DNA of 64,000 nucleotides. Origin: Ricinus communis. Taxonomy: Eukaryota > Streptophyta > Magnoliopsida > Malpighiales > Euphorbiaceae. The notes under the pieces are model-generated. The model was not told the DNA's origin. It worked only from the letters and a program-made list of their open reading frames with translations, and did no database searches. Below, one piece after another: positions 10,060 to 21,822 of this stretch. The position numbers were made by a program, and so were the translations under genes. The first letter of the stretch is position 1, and each line of letters begins with the position of its first letter. The stretch is taken from the NCBI RefSeq assembly GCF_019578655.1, contig NC_063257.1:29812362-29876361 (forward strand). Direction: 5' to 3'.

Positions 10060-11480
10060 GTCAGGACCACAGTTAAGGAAAATCCGGGAAGAAGTGCAAC
10101 ACGGACAAGCTAGCAATTTCGTTACTAATGATGATGATACTCTCAAGATGGGCGCTCGGTTTTAAGTTCCTGATGTGGATAATCTCAAGAAGGAGATTTT
10201 AGAAGAGGTTCACTACACAGCTTATATTTTCCACTCAAGTTCTACCAAGATGTACTAGGATTGAAAGGCATTTATTGGTGGAACGGGATGAAGAAGGATA
10301 TGGCATAATTTGTCTCTAAGTTTTAACGTGTCAGCAAGTTAAGCTTGAGCCAAAAGTCGTCAAGGTTGTTGCAGCCACTTTCTATTCCATAGTAGAATTG
10401 GAAAAAAATTACTATAGATTTTGTGTCGGGTTTACCTAAGACATCATAGGGTATATGACTTTATTTGAGTGATTGTGGATCGGTTGACTAGGTCAGCGCA
10501 TTTTCTACTCGTGAAGACTACTTATTTAGTGGCTAAGTATACAAGAGTGTATCTACAAAGAATTGTAAGTCTTCACAGAGTTTCTATTTCTATAATGTTT
10601 GATAGAGGACCACAATTTACTTCAAGATTTTGGAGGAAGCTACAAGAAATGCTTGGTATCCTATTGGACTTTAACACAACTTTCCACCCCTAGACTAATG
10701 GTCAGTCGGAAAGGACAATTCAGACTTTAGAAGATATGCTTTAGATGTGTGTTACGGATTTTAATAATCAATAGGATTGCTACTTGACATTGATTGAGTT
10801 TAATTATGATTATAGTTATCATGCGAGCATCGAGATGACTCTTTATGAGGCGTTATATGGCAGAAAGTGCAGATCTTCTATGTGTTGAGAAGTACTGGGT
10901 GAGTGGAGTTAGCAGGACTAGAGTTGGTTCAGATTACTTCGGAAAAGATTCCAATCATCCGTGAAAGACTGAAGACAACTTCTAGTAGGAAGAAGAGTTA
11001 TGCAGATCCGAAGCGGAAGCATGTGGAGTTCAGTATCAAGGAGTATGCATTCCTGAAGGTATCTCCTATGTGATGTATGATGCAGTTTGCTAAGAGGGGC
11101 AAGTTAGCCCCACATTATGTGGGATCCTTCAAAATTATTGACAGAATTGGAGAGGTAGCATATAAGTTAAATTTACCGCCAAATTTCTCGCATGTGCATC
11201 CGGTATTTTATATATATCTATGTTGAGGAAGTTTTATATTTCAAATCCTTCACACATGTTGCAACCTCAATGTGTGAAAGTGATTGAAGATTTGACTTTT
11301 GAGGAGCAGCCAGTCATGCTCGTAAATACTTAAGTTGGCCAACTTCGCTCTAAGGTTATACCGATAGTCAAAGTGCTGTGGTGAAACTATCTACCGAGGA
11401 ATGTACCTAGAAAACTGAACAGGAGATGAGAGACTCCTGCCCCTCCATTCATTTCAGTCTTGAGGTAAGGCTTGTCCTTT
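10060..11480 (+). pseudogene. Element F integrase and C-terminal region
   Basis: Integrase fragments in several frames: a YWW-type zinc-binding segment near 10260-10340, a core piece at 10469-10693 (VDRLTRSAHFLLVKTTY, MFDRGPQFTSRFW) with the second catalytic D, and NGQSERTIQTLE with the catalytic E after a stop. The first catalytic D segment is frameshifted near 10440. Further on are YHASIEM.LYEALYGRKCRS and LPPNFSHVHPVF, as in element C, and a diverged chromodomain tail (SKVIPIVKVLW-like) before the polypurine tract at 11503-11515 (TTAAGGGAGAGGA). Confidence 0.82.
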
Positions 11481-11515
11481 CAAATTCGAATACAAATTTT
11501 TCTTAAGGGAGAGGA

Positions 11516-13119
11516 TGTAATACCCTGTAATTTTTAGATTTTAATTTTATTAGTTCTTTGGAGGTATTTTAGTAAATAAGTATTTTCAGTGTTAAATTTA
11601 AGTAATTATTTCATTTATTTTACTAACTAATAATCATAAGTGCCACCGAATCCTTATTGTCACACTATAACTATGCTCTCTTGAATTTGATAATTTCATA
11701 TTAGCCTTATGATATTAGATAAGTAAATTTAAATTTATCTCAATTAGTCTTATTGTATATATACTCATTCTTAAAAATATAAATACTTGGACCTAAACTA
11801 AGTTAATTTATTATTTTATTTTATTTTATGTTATTTTATATTGCATTATATTAATAGTTTAAATGAGCCTAAATTAAGATTAGTTAGTTTAAAATAAGCC
11901 AACAATAGCCCCCTTCACATTTCTTCTTCTTCTCCCTGCATATCACCTATCCCTCTCCATTTTCCACCATTTTTGCCATCCCTTTCCTCCCAATCAGCTG
12001 TTAAGCCTTCTTCTCTACCACCTCAGCTCACCGACAACCTGTCCTTTACTTGTAGTCACCAGAAAAGAACAAAGAAAAGCAGGTGGAGGAGATGCACTTT
12101 GGCTTCCACCTCTTGTTCAGCCATTTTCTGGCCTCATCTCTCAAATCTGACGCTAAAAATGGACTCTCCACCACCGAAAACATCAAGTTAGCCCTTTCTC
12201 TCCCTTTTTCCATTCTCAAAACTCGTGTTCAAGCCTCAAATAAGCCTAAGCTTTCTGGCCTCAATCAGGTAAGCTTCAGGCAAAGATCTTTGTATATTTG
12301 GACTCCACGCGTCTCAAGTTTCATGTAGGCACCTATATATTCGAATTCCGGCACTGTTGACTGTACTGGCTTTCAAACCCCGGTATTTTTCGGACACACA
12401 AAATTTCAGATTTTTAGCTTGATACAATAAATCTATTAATTGATAATTATAAATAAATATTTAATTAAATTTAATTAATTGATAGTTTAATTATAAATAT
12501 TAAGAATTAATTAGTGTGATTAATTATTATTCGATATTGTGATAATTGGGGCTGCAAATAATTAAATCATATACCGAGAAGTTATTTGTGAATTGGTTGT
12601 GAAATAAATATTTAATGTCGGATTTGATTATTATTAAGTTTGGACTGTGGTGTATTGTGGAGTCGGAAAATTAATGCAGTTATGGAAGACCGGACTCCTG
12701 TGAAATATTTAATGATTATTAAGAGTAGTTTTAGCAGGTTTTGGACCCGTCCTATAGGAGGAAAACGTCCATATCTTAGAGGAGGTTCTGTCGAAATTTT
12801 GGTAGAATTTCCAAGTCAGGATTTTTAGGCAATTTAATGCTAGGAGTCTAGGCCTAGGTTAATTATGAAATATTTATTGATTGAATTATTTCCATGAATA
12901 GATCATCCGACGGTTCAGCCCGCTCTGCCTGAGGCGTAAAAGCAGCTTGAGGGAATCGTTAGAACTGTGAGTTAAAGTCATATAGCCACTGCACATGTGT
13001 TATGTCCAATTTAAATGTAACGTTATTTGATTAATAATTATGTATGATTATTATTAGCATTATTATTATTAATTTTATTTTCGTTATCATCGATATCATT
13101 ATTATTATTATTTTTGCCA

Positions 13120-13167
<48 letters not shown>

Positions 13168-13701
13168 ATTTTCATGTCTGCTATACTCGAGGCTATTTAA
13201 TTATAATGCTTAATATGTTATTGAATAATATTATGATTGCTTGTGATTTATATCATTTGTAAATATTATTGATATCGCGGATCAGAACTCCTGGACGTAG
13301 GTCATAGAGAACATGCCACCTGATCGGTTGCATCAGGATTGCGTGCACTCCGGTATAAATCAAAGACAGATAATAGAAAAATATTTATGTGATGTGCCTT
13401 GGTTGAGTATATCTCTCTAGGCTTATGAAAATTTTGATTTGCCGAAGGAAAGGTCTCTTGTCGAGCATTGTTCTCTGGGAGCTGGATGTATTGGTAATTA
13501 TGTGACCAGACTGGATTTAAGGACCCTGGTCGAGCTTTGCTCTCTGGGCGCCAATCTTATTGGAATAAGAGAGTCGAATGACTGATAGGATTAGAGTTTA
13601 GGATTCTCTTGAGGTACTCATCCCGTATATGTTAGAAATTATATTTTTTCGAATTATGAAATGACACGTGTTTTATTATTATATAATATTTTATACTATT
13701 T
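11516..13701 (+). repeat. 3' LTR of element F, truncated
   Basis: Begins TGTAATACCCTGTAATTTTT immediately after the polypurine tract. It contains segments seen in long Tekay LTRs (ATCCGACGGTTCAGCCCGCT near 12905; GTTAGAACTGTGAGTTAAAG near 12958) and an (ATT)n microsatellite. At least 2.18 kb long. It never reaches its CA end: at 13701/13702 it switches to Athila LTR sequence over a short AATTA microhomology. Confidence 0.78.
13048..13163. repeat. (ATT)n-rich microsatellite
   Basis: Near-continuous ATT triplets, with the purest run at about 13109-13163, inside the element F LTR. Any ORF here is a low-complexity artefact. Confidence 0.9.
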
Positions 13702-14150
13702 AATTAACAACTCTTAATAGATCTAAATCACGCTTAATGCTAATCTGTAATAATCTGATAAGAAGAGATTCCATTAGGTTAGAGCAGGTTTAGGAACTTG
13801 GTGAGCTTGAGAGAGGAGCCGAGTTCCATTCAGGATTTAGGCACGGGTAGTAAGATTAGTAATTTATAAAATCAACCTTAGAATTCCATCACTTAGGTCC
13901 CCTTCGGGTTTGCTTCTTTTGTTACGGTTGTCTTTCGATTGTCAGTTGCTGTTCATTCATTTATTTGCATTCATAGTCATTAGTTAAGTAATTTCGACTT
14001 CTCACACCTTATTTCAGATTAGATAATATAGCGAACAGTAGTAACTTTAGGTTCACTCGATCTCCAGGGATACGACCTTGATACTCACTAGTGCTAGACC
14101 GCATCGTTAGGTTCACTACCTTAGGTGTAGGTTGCATCAGTAGCCCATCA
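13702..14150 (+). repeat. Truncated 5' LTR of element A
   Basis: Matches the last ~450 bases of the 3' LTR (34210-34666), with shared landmarks AATTAACAACTCTTAAT, GAAGAGATTCCATTAGG, GGCACGGGTAGTAAGATT and the terminal CCATCA. The first ~930 bases are missing and replaced by element F LTR. Confidence 0.85.
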
Positions 14151-14156
14151 AGTTTT

Positions 14157-14174
14157 TGGCGCCGTTGCTAGGGA
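14157..14174 (+). other. tRNA-Asp-type primer-binding site of element A
   Basis: TGGCGCCGTTGCTAGGGA lies six bases after the LTR end. It differs at two positions from the TGGCGCCGTTGCCGGGGA site of element B. Sites of this type, complementary to tRNA-Asp, are usual in Athila and related gypsy lineages. Confidence 0.8.
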
Positions 14175-14307
14175 AAAGTAACGGTGGACTAGAGTGAATT
14201 GTTTTTGTGTTAATTTAGTCATTATCTGTTTATTTATTTATTCTTTATTCTTTATTTTATTATTTTTATTGATTGGTGGTTGTTCGGTTGTCGGTTTCAG
14301 GCAGTTT

Positions 14308-14913
14308 ATGACCAGGAGCTCTAACTCTGATCCCATAGCACCCTTATCTGACCCGGAGCGCTCTCTCAGATTATTGAGACTACGTTTGCAGGCAGTTGAG
14401 GAGGAGGATAGAGTTACAGTTCAGGTTCAAGGAGCTGACGCGATGAAGAACCTCAACCCCCAAGCCGATGACGATCAGAGGACGATGTACGAGTTTGCTC
14501 GACCATCTTTGGATAGGACAAAACTAGTATAGTCAGACCTGCTGTAGTGGCCAACAACTTTAAAATAAAAGCTAATGTTATCCAGATGATCCAGCAGAGC
14601 GTGTAGTTTGGAGGATTGCCAAGCGAGGATCCCAATGCTCATATCTCCAACTTTTTGGAGATTTGTTACACATTCAAGATAAATGGAACAACCGATGACG
14701 CCATTCGACTGAGATTGTTTCCATTTTTCTTGAGGGACAAAGCTAAGAGATGGTTGCAATCTCTTCCACAGCAAACGATTACTACTTGGAAGGCATTTGC
14801 CGAAAAATTTTTATATAAGTATTTTCCTCCCACTAAAATTGCTAAACTTAGAAATGACATATCTTTTTTTGTGCAGTTTGATGATGAAAGCATGTACGAT
14901 GCATGGGAGAGGT
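14308..14913 (+). pseudogene. Element A gag, N-terminal part
   Basis: Starts MTRSSNSDPIAPL at an ATG at 14308 and is nearly identical to gag of element B (26108, -). A small indel near 14525 (GACAAAACTAG against GACGAAAACGAG in B) shifts the frame; the second frame carries the Retrotrans_gag core: DPNAHISNFLEI, DDAIRLRLFPF, RWLQSLPQQTIT, FAEKFLYKYFPP, FDDESMYDAWER. The gene is cut at 14913 by element B, and FRDLLRCCLHHGLLVW continues at 27742. Confidence 0.88.
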
Positions 14914-16380
14914 TGATGGTCTATTTATGCAACCTACACCTAAGGCAGTGAACCTACTGATGCAGCCTAGCACTAGTGAGTATCAAGGTTGTATCCCTAT
15001 AGATCGGGTGAACCTAGAGTTACTACTGTTTGCTATGTTATCTAGTCTGAAATAGGGTGTGAAAGTTCTAAAATTACCAGCTAATGGTTATGAATGCAAA
15101 TAAGTAAATGAAGGACAACGAACAATCAAAAAAAAATTGCAAAGAGAGAAATAGACCCAAAAGGGGGCCTAAGTGATGGAATTCTAAAGATGGATTTTAT
15201 AGATTGCCAATCTTGCTTACCCGTGCCTAAATCCTAAATTGAACCCGGTTCCTCTCTCGAGCTTACCGAGTTCCTAAACCTGCACTAACCTAATGGAATC
15301 TCTTCCTATCGAATTACTACAGATTAGCATTAAGCATGATTTAAAATTATTAAGAGTTATTAATTCTTAATCTGGCGAGTAAATCAACCTTATCTCTAAG
15401 TGTTAACTACCAGTTCTTACTATTCAATGTCCAGTTGTAACAAGCATTTCTCAATGTCAAGAAACAACCCACAAGCAATTAATTCAACATCTCAAATTAA
15501 CTGAATCAAACTTTTATTACTAAATAGCAAGAAGATTGCAAGAATGATAATTACAAATCTAACAATTAAGCATAATCCATCAACAAAGGTGAACCCCAAT
15601 GGGTTCAAAAGATCTAGCTAATCATGTTCATGGTTAAAGAAATTAAGGAATAAAATAAGGAAAAGAAAATTAAAGGCATGTACACCCTTCTCTTTCAAGT
15701 TGAATGAGAAACCCTAAATTAGCAAATTCGAAATCTCAAACCCTAGTTGCCTCTTGAATGCTCCCAAAATTTGTCTTGATCTTCAATTCGATGTTGGAAC
15801 AAGTGAAATCCCTCCTTCAATTAATAAATTTGATCTCTCAAGGTCTACAATTGAGGTATAGGAAATAATTGATTGAGTGTGTGTCTTGGAATTGAGTCAA
15901 AAATTCGTGTCCTTTCCAAAAGAACTCAAAATTGCCTATATAGTTGATTCAAGCATGGTCGAGTCTAGATCAGATGATTCAAGACGCCGAGTCGGCGATC
16001 TTGCAAGGTCAAATCTGGAGTCTATCAGGCCGACTCCTTCTGCCGTGCCTGCCCGGCCTTGAGCCACCATAGGTCATGCTGGAGGCCGTGGTGGCTTCGG
16101 AAGCCGTGCTGAAATGGCATAATTGGGGATAGCTTCTTGGCAATTCAGCACGGCCGGAGTCCAGGCTGTGCTCAACCCTCGGGGTGCTAGTCCTCGCCCA
16201 ATTTGATGGATTTTGGTCCGTAATCACACGTATTTCCCTCGATTATTGATGGTGTCCTTTGAAAATGACCTGAAACGAGAAAGGAAACAAAAGACAGGTG
16301 ATTCTAGCATAAAATGGGATAATCATGCATAAAAATGTAAACAATTGGGCATGAAAACATGTGTAGTATGATGCTTATCA
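14914..16380 (-). repeat. 3' LTR of element B
   Basis: Runs TGATGGTC...GCTTATCA on the + strand and pairs with 26278-27736. By eye the two are about 95% identical except for the block at about 15945-16195, which is strongly rearranged. A TATA-like element reads CTATATAGG on the - strand at about 15936, with the GC-rich block directly upstream of it in element orientation. Confidence 0.92.
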
Positions 16381-18050
16381 AATTACCCTATACTTAAACT
16401 TTTGCTTGTCCTCAAGCAATCAACAACTCACTCCTCAAATAGATACCAAATAACTCAATCAAATTCATTGCAGGAGGTTAGCTCAAAACAAATTTCAAAA
16501 CTCCGTAATGATTTTCCCCAAAATCCCCAAATGACTAAATCCTTAAGAGAGAGAACAAACTTAATAAAGTTGCTAAAGTTAAAATGATAAACCATCTAAA
16601 TTGAGAAATTGAGAACCATGCCTTACAAGATGTCACTCAAAACACACAAGTATTTATAGGTGAAAGAAGATCGCCAAGCTCTCAACGAAAAAATACAGAA
16701 AAAGTGCTTACCATAGGCTTGCTTATAGATCCAATCTCCACTACTATGAAATAATCAATAATCATGATCAAAGGGTCTTGAGCCAGGTTGTAATGGGGTT
16801 AAGGTAGGGTACGAATAAATATGGAAAGTAGGCTACAAGTTGCTGGAAATTAAGCAGGTAATGCAAGAAAGTAACGAAGGATCAAGTGTTGTACCAAAAT
16901 GAACACTAAGTCGCTCTAAAAATAAGATGATGCTCGAAATGAACTAAATTAATACTCTTTTTTTTTTCAATTTATATACTATGTATATATATTACAACAG
17001 CTTATGTAGGGGTTGTTGGTTATTGACACATACAATAAGACTGAATATCCTTTTTTTTTTTGAATTGAAAGGAGCATCTATGAAAAATCTAGCAACTTAG
17101 TGAAATATATGAATGCAGATTGATCCAAAATGAAATGCAACATAAACTTACATAATTTCCAGCAACAATGGTAGAAAGAATGGTAAAATGAATAGAAGTG
17201 ATAAAATGAGTGTCACTGTTATTATTATCACGAAAGGAAAGGTTAAGGCTCAAAATTGGTTCACTAAGGGAAAAACAGGATTAGGCTTTTGGCCAAATTG
17301 TGTAAATCCTAAGTGCCCAAATCATCTCACGATTATTGACAATTCATGTAATCTCAAAAAATATCGTAAAGCAAGTTTTAGAAACAGAGATTCTATACAA
17401 TGCTCACTAATGAAACAAAAGGGAGCATAAAAATAGTGATGCACAAATTGGCTCAAAATCTCACCATTTGAGTGGGTTAAAATTGCACGAATTCTCAAAC
17501 CAAAGTTTAAACAGTCAATCACAATAATAAGCATCAATATTAACAGTGTTCTATATCTAAGATAAAGTAAAATGGAAGAATTAAGGAAAAACACCAGTTT
17601 TACCTGGCTGGATTGTAATTAAGAGATTCGTTTATTGCCTTCTTCCAACAAGGTTCGATAAAAGCTATAAGGGAATCCATTTAAAGGAGAAAAAGTCATC
17701 AACTATTTAATTGAAACAAAACTCAAGATAGTCACAACATCGGTAGGTACCTACCCCACACTTGAGTATAACACTGTCCACAATGTTAGAGAGATTAAAA
17801 CTGAGCAAGCATATGATTCACACATCATGGTTATTGAAGATCATGCTGATTTTATTTTTTTATAATTAGAAAGGCATAGTGTTCTACTTAACATAAAAAG
17901 ACAAATGCAAGGAAATAACATAAAATTAAGCATGCTACAAGCAAGAAAGTAAAAGGAGATAATAAACTGAAAGAAAATAAAAAGAAAAAGGAAAGAGAAA
18001 AATATCACAAATTTTTTTTTTTCGCTAGGAGTCTGCTGATGCTGTATCCT
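16381..18050 (-). other. Element B 3' non-coding tract
   Basis: Non-coding and recognisably homologous to the 3' tract of element A (about 31850-33289). Shared landmarks, in reverse orientation here, include TTGCTTGAGGACAAGCAAA next to the 3' LTR, CCATTACAACCTGGCTCAAG, and the pair GACAGTG...AAGTGTGGGGTAGGTA. The TTAAGTATAGGGTAATT next to the LTR (16381-16398) is the polypurine tract. Long conserved non-coding tracts before the 3' LTR are normal in this lineage. Confidence 0.75.
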
Positions 18051-19565
18051 CACTGGTTGGATCTGCTAGAAGATGGGAGGCAGGGAAATTTGCTGAGGAA
18101 GGGGGCGGTGGTGGATTAGGGTCCGTGAAGCATGTTGCCAGATCGAACTCCATATCATCAATGAGCCGCTGATTTTGTGCTCCAGTCTCTGCCATCTTTT
18201 GAATCTGCTCTACTATGAAGTATGTCTAGGTGGCCTGGCTTTCTAATCCACTCATGAGCTGTTGAAGCATACTGTTCAAACCGCCAAACTGTGCCTTCGT
18301 ATCTTCTAGAAACCGCACAAACTCAGTATACTACTGCTGCTATAGATCGTAGACTCGATCTAGACGGTCGGCCATAGCACTAATCTGAACGCTCGATGTC
18401 CCTGCCGAATGAGAGGATGAGGCTCCAGATGAGGGCATAAACACTCTAGCTAGGTTAGGAATCCTAACATCCGGAATCCCAGGCGGATGTTGGGCTCCTC
18501 TAGCCACGCCTCTAGCCTCCCCTGACTATTGTGCTCACGAGCCTATATTCTATACCATGTGGATGTCTAGTGGCCGTGATCATCTGCATGTTGATCATCT
18601 ATTTGATCCCTAGTGGTGTCATGTCACCAATATTTGAAAGCTCCGACAGACAGTCGTCCAATACATCTAGTCTCTTAGCTAACCTAGTCACGTACGGACC
18701 GAAACAATAATGTATCTTCTTCTAGGCATCTACTATAAAAGAACGGACTTGGCGAGCCAATAAATATCCCAAGTCTAGCTTCTTCTGATGTTGCATAGCC
18801 CAGAGAATAAAGACATCAGTCTATGTTACTACCCCAAAACTGTCCCCTCGGCCTGTAATGGTGTAAGCTAGTAAGGTGTGAAGGTAGCGGAGATGGTCCG
18901 GTAGGCTAGACGCCTTAGACTTGCTTGGGTAGTATTTTTTCGGCCTCATTACCAATGAGTCCCACATAGTGTTGTATGAAATTGGGTGGATGTAGAGACA
19001 TCCCTGATACTCCTCCCCCGAGATTTTCTATTCAGTCCATAATCCCAAATGCATGCCAAATTGTGGGACCGACATCGAGAACTCCCTTCCCCCAAGCCTG
19101 AAATAAATTGCATCAGGCTGATGCCAGTTTATGATCTGTTGCTGCAGGAAGAAGGTGCTGAGGAACTCGATCATAAGCTCACGGTAGGTTGGCTCAATGA
19201 TGTCAAAGAAACTCGCATACGGCAGAGTCTCAAACAGTGTGCACACATCTTGAGCCAATCCCACTCTCTCTAGGGATGTGAAGTCTATGCAACGGCCCGC
19301 CATCACTTGCTTCCATCTCATGACTTGGAATCTACTTTCATTGTCTGCATTAGGGAATGTCCACAATGGATGATGGCCAGGTGTGGATGGGTTCACAGTA
19401 AGTGCTTTCCGAGGTCACACTATTTGCTGTTGTGGTGGAGGTGGAAGTGCTGGTGCTGGTGCTAATTCTAGTGCTGTGGAGGAAGACGTTCCTTCACCAT
19501 GCGATCGCTTACTGGCAGCGACACATTTCAGTTGCTTTCTACGAGATTTATCGCGGTCCGTTAAA
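18050..19565 (-). pseudogene. Element B third ORF (ATHILA ORF1-like), broken
   Basis: An open frame at 19396-19028 encodes a segment containing RCIDFTSLERVG, TLFETLPYASFFDIIEPTYRELMIEFLSTF and FRLGGREFSMSVPQFGMHLGLW, the kind of domain found in ATHILA-ORF1-type proteins that Athila elements carry downstream of integrase (the env-like position). Upstream in the same frame are a basic segment (DRDKSRRKQLK) and a Pro/Ala-rich stretch (LAPAPALPPPPQQQ), then a stop near 19420. Further stops follow after 19028, and related degenerate coding continues to about 18050. The protein's function is not known; no signal peptide or membrane segment is convincing here. The complete start is uncertain. Confidence 0.62.
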
Positions 19566-19569
19566 TCAC

Positions 19570-20365
19570 CTAATGCAACGAATTATTAGTTTTTTGTGTG
19601 TTCAAGAATTCAAGTTAATGAAAGAAATAATCTACTAAAAATCAACAGCATAATGATTATAATTCGACTAACAAAAAACTTGTATAAACTAATAAGCCGA
19701 TACATACCAATCTAATTTATCGTGAACCAGCAATTTCAACTTTAGTCTAACCATTATTCATGCTTTGTATGCTGTAGGCAAATTTTATTTCCACCAAACC
19801 CCACACTTATCATTTTCATAACCGACTTCACCGCAAACACAACAACTAACGTAAATTAACCTAACCGAGGTCATATTGTTACAATATAAAGCCACCAAGA
19901 TATCCTAGCATGTCCTAACAAAAGTATATGTATAAAATAAAAGTCAAATCATGAAACAAATAAAGCAACAAGTGAAGAGACTTACTTGAATTCGCTGAGG
20001 AAAGTGAGAAGGGTGAGATAAGGGTATAAGAACAACACCTTTGAGCTTAAAAAAAACAAAAGGGAAGCAAAAATTTTGGAGGCTCCCCTTCTTATAGGCA
20101 CGGGGTCAGCACGGGTGAGGGTAAGGCCGTCTTGACCACGGCCTAGGACTCGGCCCATCTTTGAGCCTTCTCAGCTTTCATGAGCACCTTGGCATAGAGC
20201 GTGTACTGCAGTGCTCATGACCACGGCCTACGGTTGTATCCCGTGATGCCTTCGGAACCGTGACCACTTATTCTTTATCTTTCATCACGGGCTTGACTCC
20301 GGCCGTGGTGAGGAGCGCGGCCTGGGGTTGTAGCCATGATGGCCACGGAAAACGTGGTGAAACGG
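19570..20365 (-). promoter_or_regulatory. GC-rich block, TATA box and leader before ORF3 of element B
   Basis: On the - strand a GC-rich stretch (20365 down to about 20105) rich in CACGGCC/GGCCGTG words ends at a TATA-like CCTATAAGAAGG near 20100-20089. A pyrimidine-rich leader and a good splice donor (CAA|GTAAGTC) near 19980 follow, and ORF3 begins near 19565; a TTTTTAG acceptor candidate lies near 19632. The same order, GC-rich CACGGCC block then TATA, is seen in the LTRs of A (33530-33652) and B. I infer an internal promoter or a captured LTR piece serving ORF3; expression is unproven. Confidence 0.45.
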
Positions 20366-20673
20366 GGTGTTTCCAGGCTTTCCTTTGCCATCTCGAGTCA
20401 CCTTACTCCCTAACTGTATTTGACACATATACGCACGTATTAGATCATAAAACAAGTAAATATGGTCAAACGGAAGAGTCCATCCTCACCGATTACATAA
20501 GTCCGAATAAAATGAAAAACCCTAATTACTGTTAAGCAACTATAATAAAGTCAAAGGAAAATAATGAAATAATCACAACTAATCAAAAACATGAAAGTAT
20601 AATCCAAGTTGAATGTACAGAAGTGCTTATTTATTTATTTATTTTGCAGAGTCTTAAGCTTGACTCATTCGGA

Positions 20674-21822
20674 TCACCCTTCCTGTGCATACAAAGCCAG
20701 GTCAACTCGTTGCTCACTATCCAACGAGTTACAATGGTATCGCTTCAGCCGATGGCCGTTCACTTTGAAGTCTCCCTTCTCTAGATGATGCAACTCTACC
20801 ACTCCATATGGAAAGACTTGTCCGATCTGAAATGGTCCAGACCAACGACTCTGCAGCTTTCTAAGAAACAGACGAAGGCGAGAGTTGTAAAGCAACACTC
20901 GATCCCCGACCTGAAACTCCTTAGGCTCACGAATCCTTTGATCATGCCATTTTTTAGTCCTTGCTTTGTAAGTTGAGGAGTTTTCATATGCCTACTGGCG
21001 CCATTCATCTAGCTCACTCAGCTACCACTGTCGCTCCTTACCTGCAGAATCAATATCAAAGTTACAAGTTCTAAGGGCCCAAAGTGCCTTATGCTCTAAC
21101 TCAACAGGCAAATGACATGACTTTCCATAGACAAGGTGATAGGGCGTAAAACCTATAGATGTCCTAAAAGCAGTCCTAAATGCCCATAATGCATCATCTA
21201 ACTTAAGAGTCCAGTCCTTCCTACTGGTACTAACGGTTCTCTCTAAAATACGTTTAATACCCCTATTAGTTACCTCAACCTGCCCACTAGTCTGGGGGTG
21301 ATAGGGAGTAGAGAACCGATGAGTAACTCTGTACCGCTTAAGTACCTTCGCTAATTAGGCGTTGTAGAAATGTGTTCCTCTATCACTAATAAGCGCCCTA
21401 GGTATGCCAAACCTAGCAAACAATCGCTTAAGGAACCTGCAGACAACCCTAGCATCATCAGTGGCTACAGCTTGAGCTTCAGGCCACTTAGAGAAATATT
21501 CAACAGCAACCAGGATGTACTTATTACCATATAAAGAGGGAAAGGGTCCCATGAAGTCGATGCCCCAAACATCAAAAATCTCAACGACTTGCACACCAGT
21601 TTGGGGCATCTCATCACGATAAGAGATATTACCTGTGCGCTGGCAAGCGTCACAAACCTGAACAAATTTTCGTGCGTCTTGGAAGAGCGTAGGCCAATAG
21701 AATCCTGCTTTTAGCACCTTTCTCGCTGTATGGTTTGCTGCTTGATGACCTCCAGTGGGTCCCTCATGGCAGTGCTTCAATATTTGGAGAGTCTCTTCAC
21801 CATATACACAACGGTGAATCAC
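20674..21822 (-). pseudogene. Element B integrase
   Basis: Begins with the HHCC zinc-binding module ([20 protein letters not shown], then CDACQRTG). Catalytic residues are visible: D in [12 protein letters not shown] in [13 protein letters not shown] and E in the [12 protein letters not shown] segment after an in-frame stop near 21355. The C-terminal part (about 21010-20674) has an R.LLYNSRLRLF.GKL-like motif and ends VDLALYAQEG. Stops near 21355 and 21022 break the frame. It lies directly after RNase H, in the gypsy order, and is followed by the long spacer leading to ORF3. Confidence 0.88.

Larger units (their letters stand above)
7735..13701 (+). mobile_element. 5'-truncated Tekay-type Ty3/gypsy element (F)
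   Basis: Order is reverse transcriptase, RNase H, integrase, C-terminal region, polypurine tract, 3' LTR, all on the + strand. Gag, protease, the first part of reverse transcriptase and the 5' LTR are missing. Its closest relative in the window is element C at 38101-43385 (-), which shares recognisable protein motifs from RT to the C terminus. A 1,177-bp TRIM is inserted at 7990. The 3' LTR is cut at 13701 by an abrupt junction with an Athila LTR. Many stops make it inactive. Confidence 0.85.

Noticed and set aside
13044..13262. 72-codon ORF rich in isoleucine
   Set aside because: It is the translation of an ATT microsatellite.
19049..19638. Plus-strand ORFs at 19049-19273, 19383-19589 and 19402-19638
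   Set aside because: Antisense shadows of the ATHILA-ORF1-like frame on the - strand.
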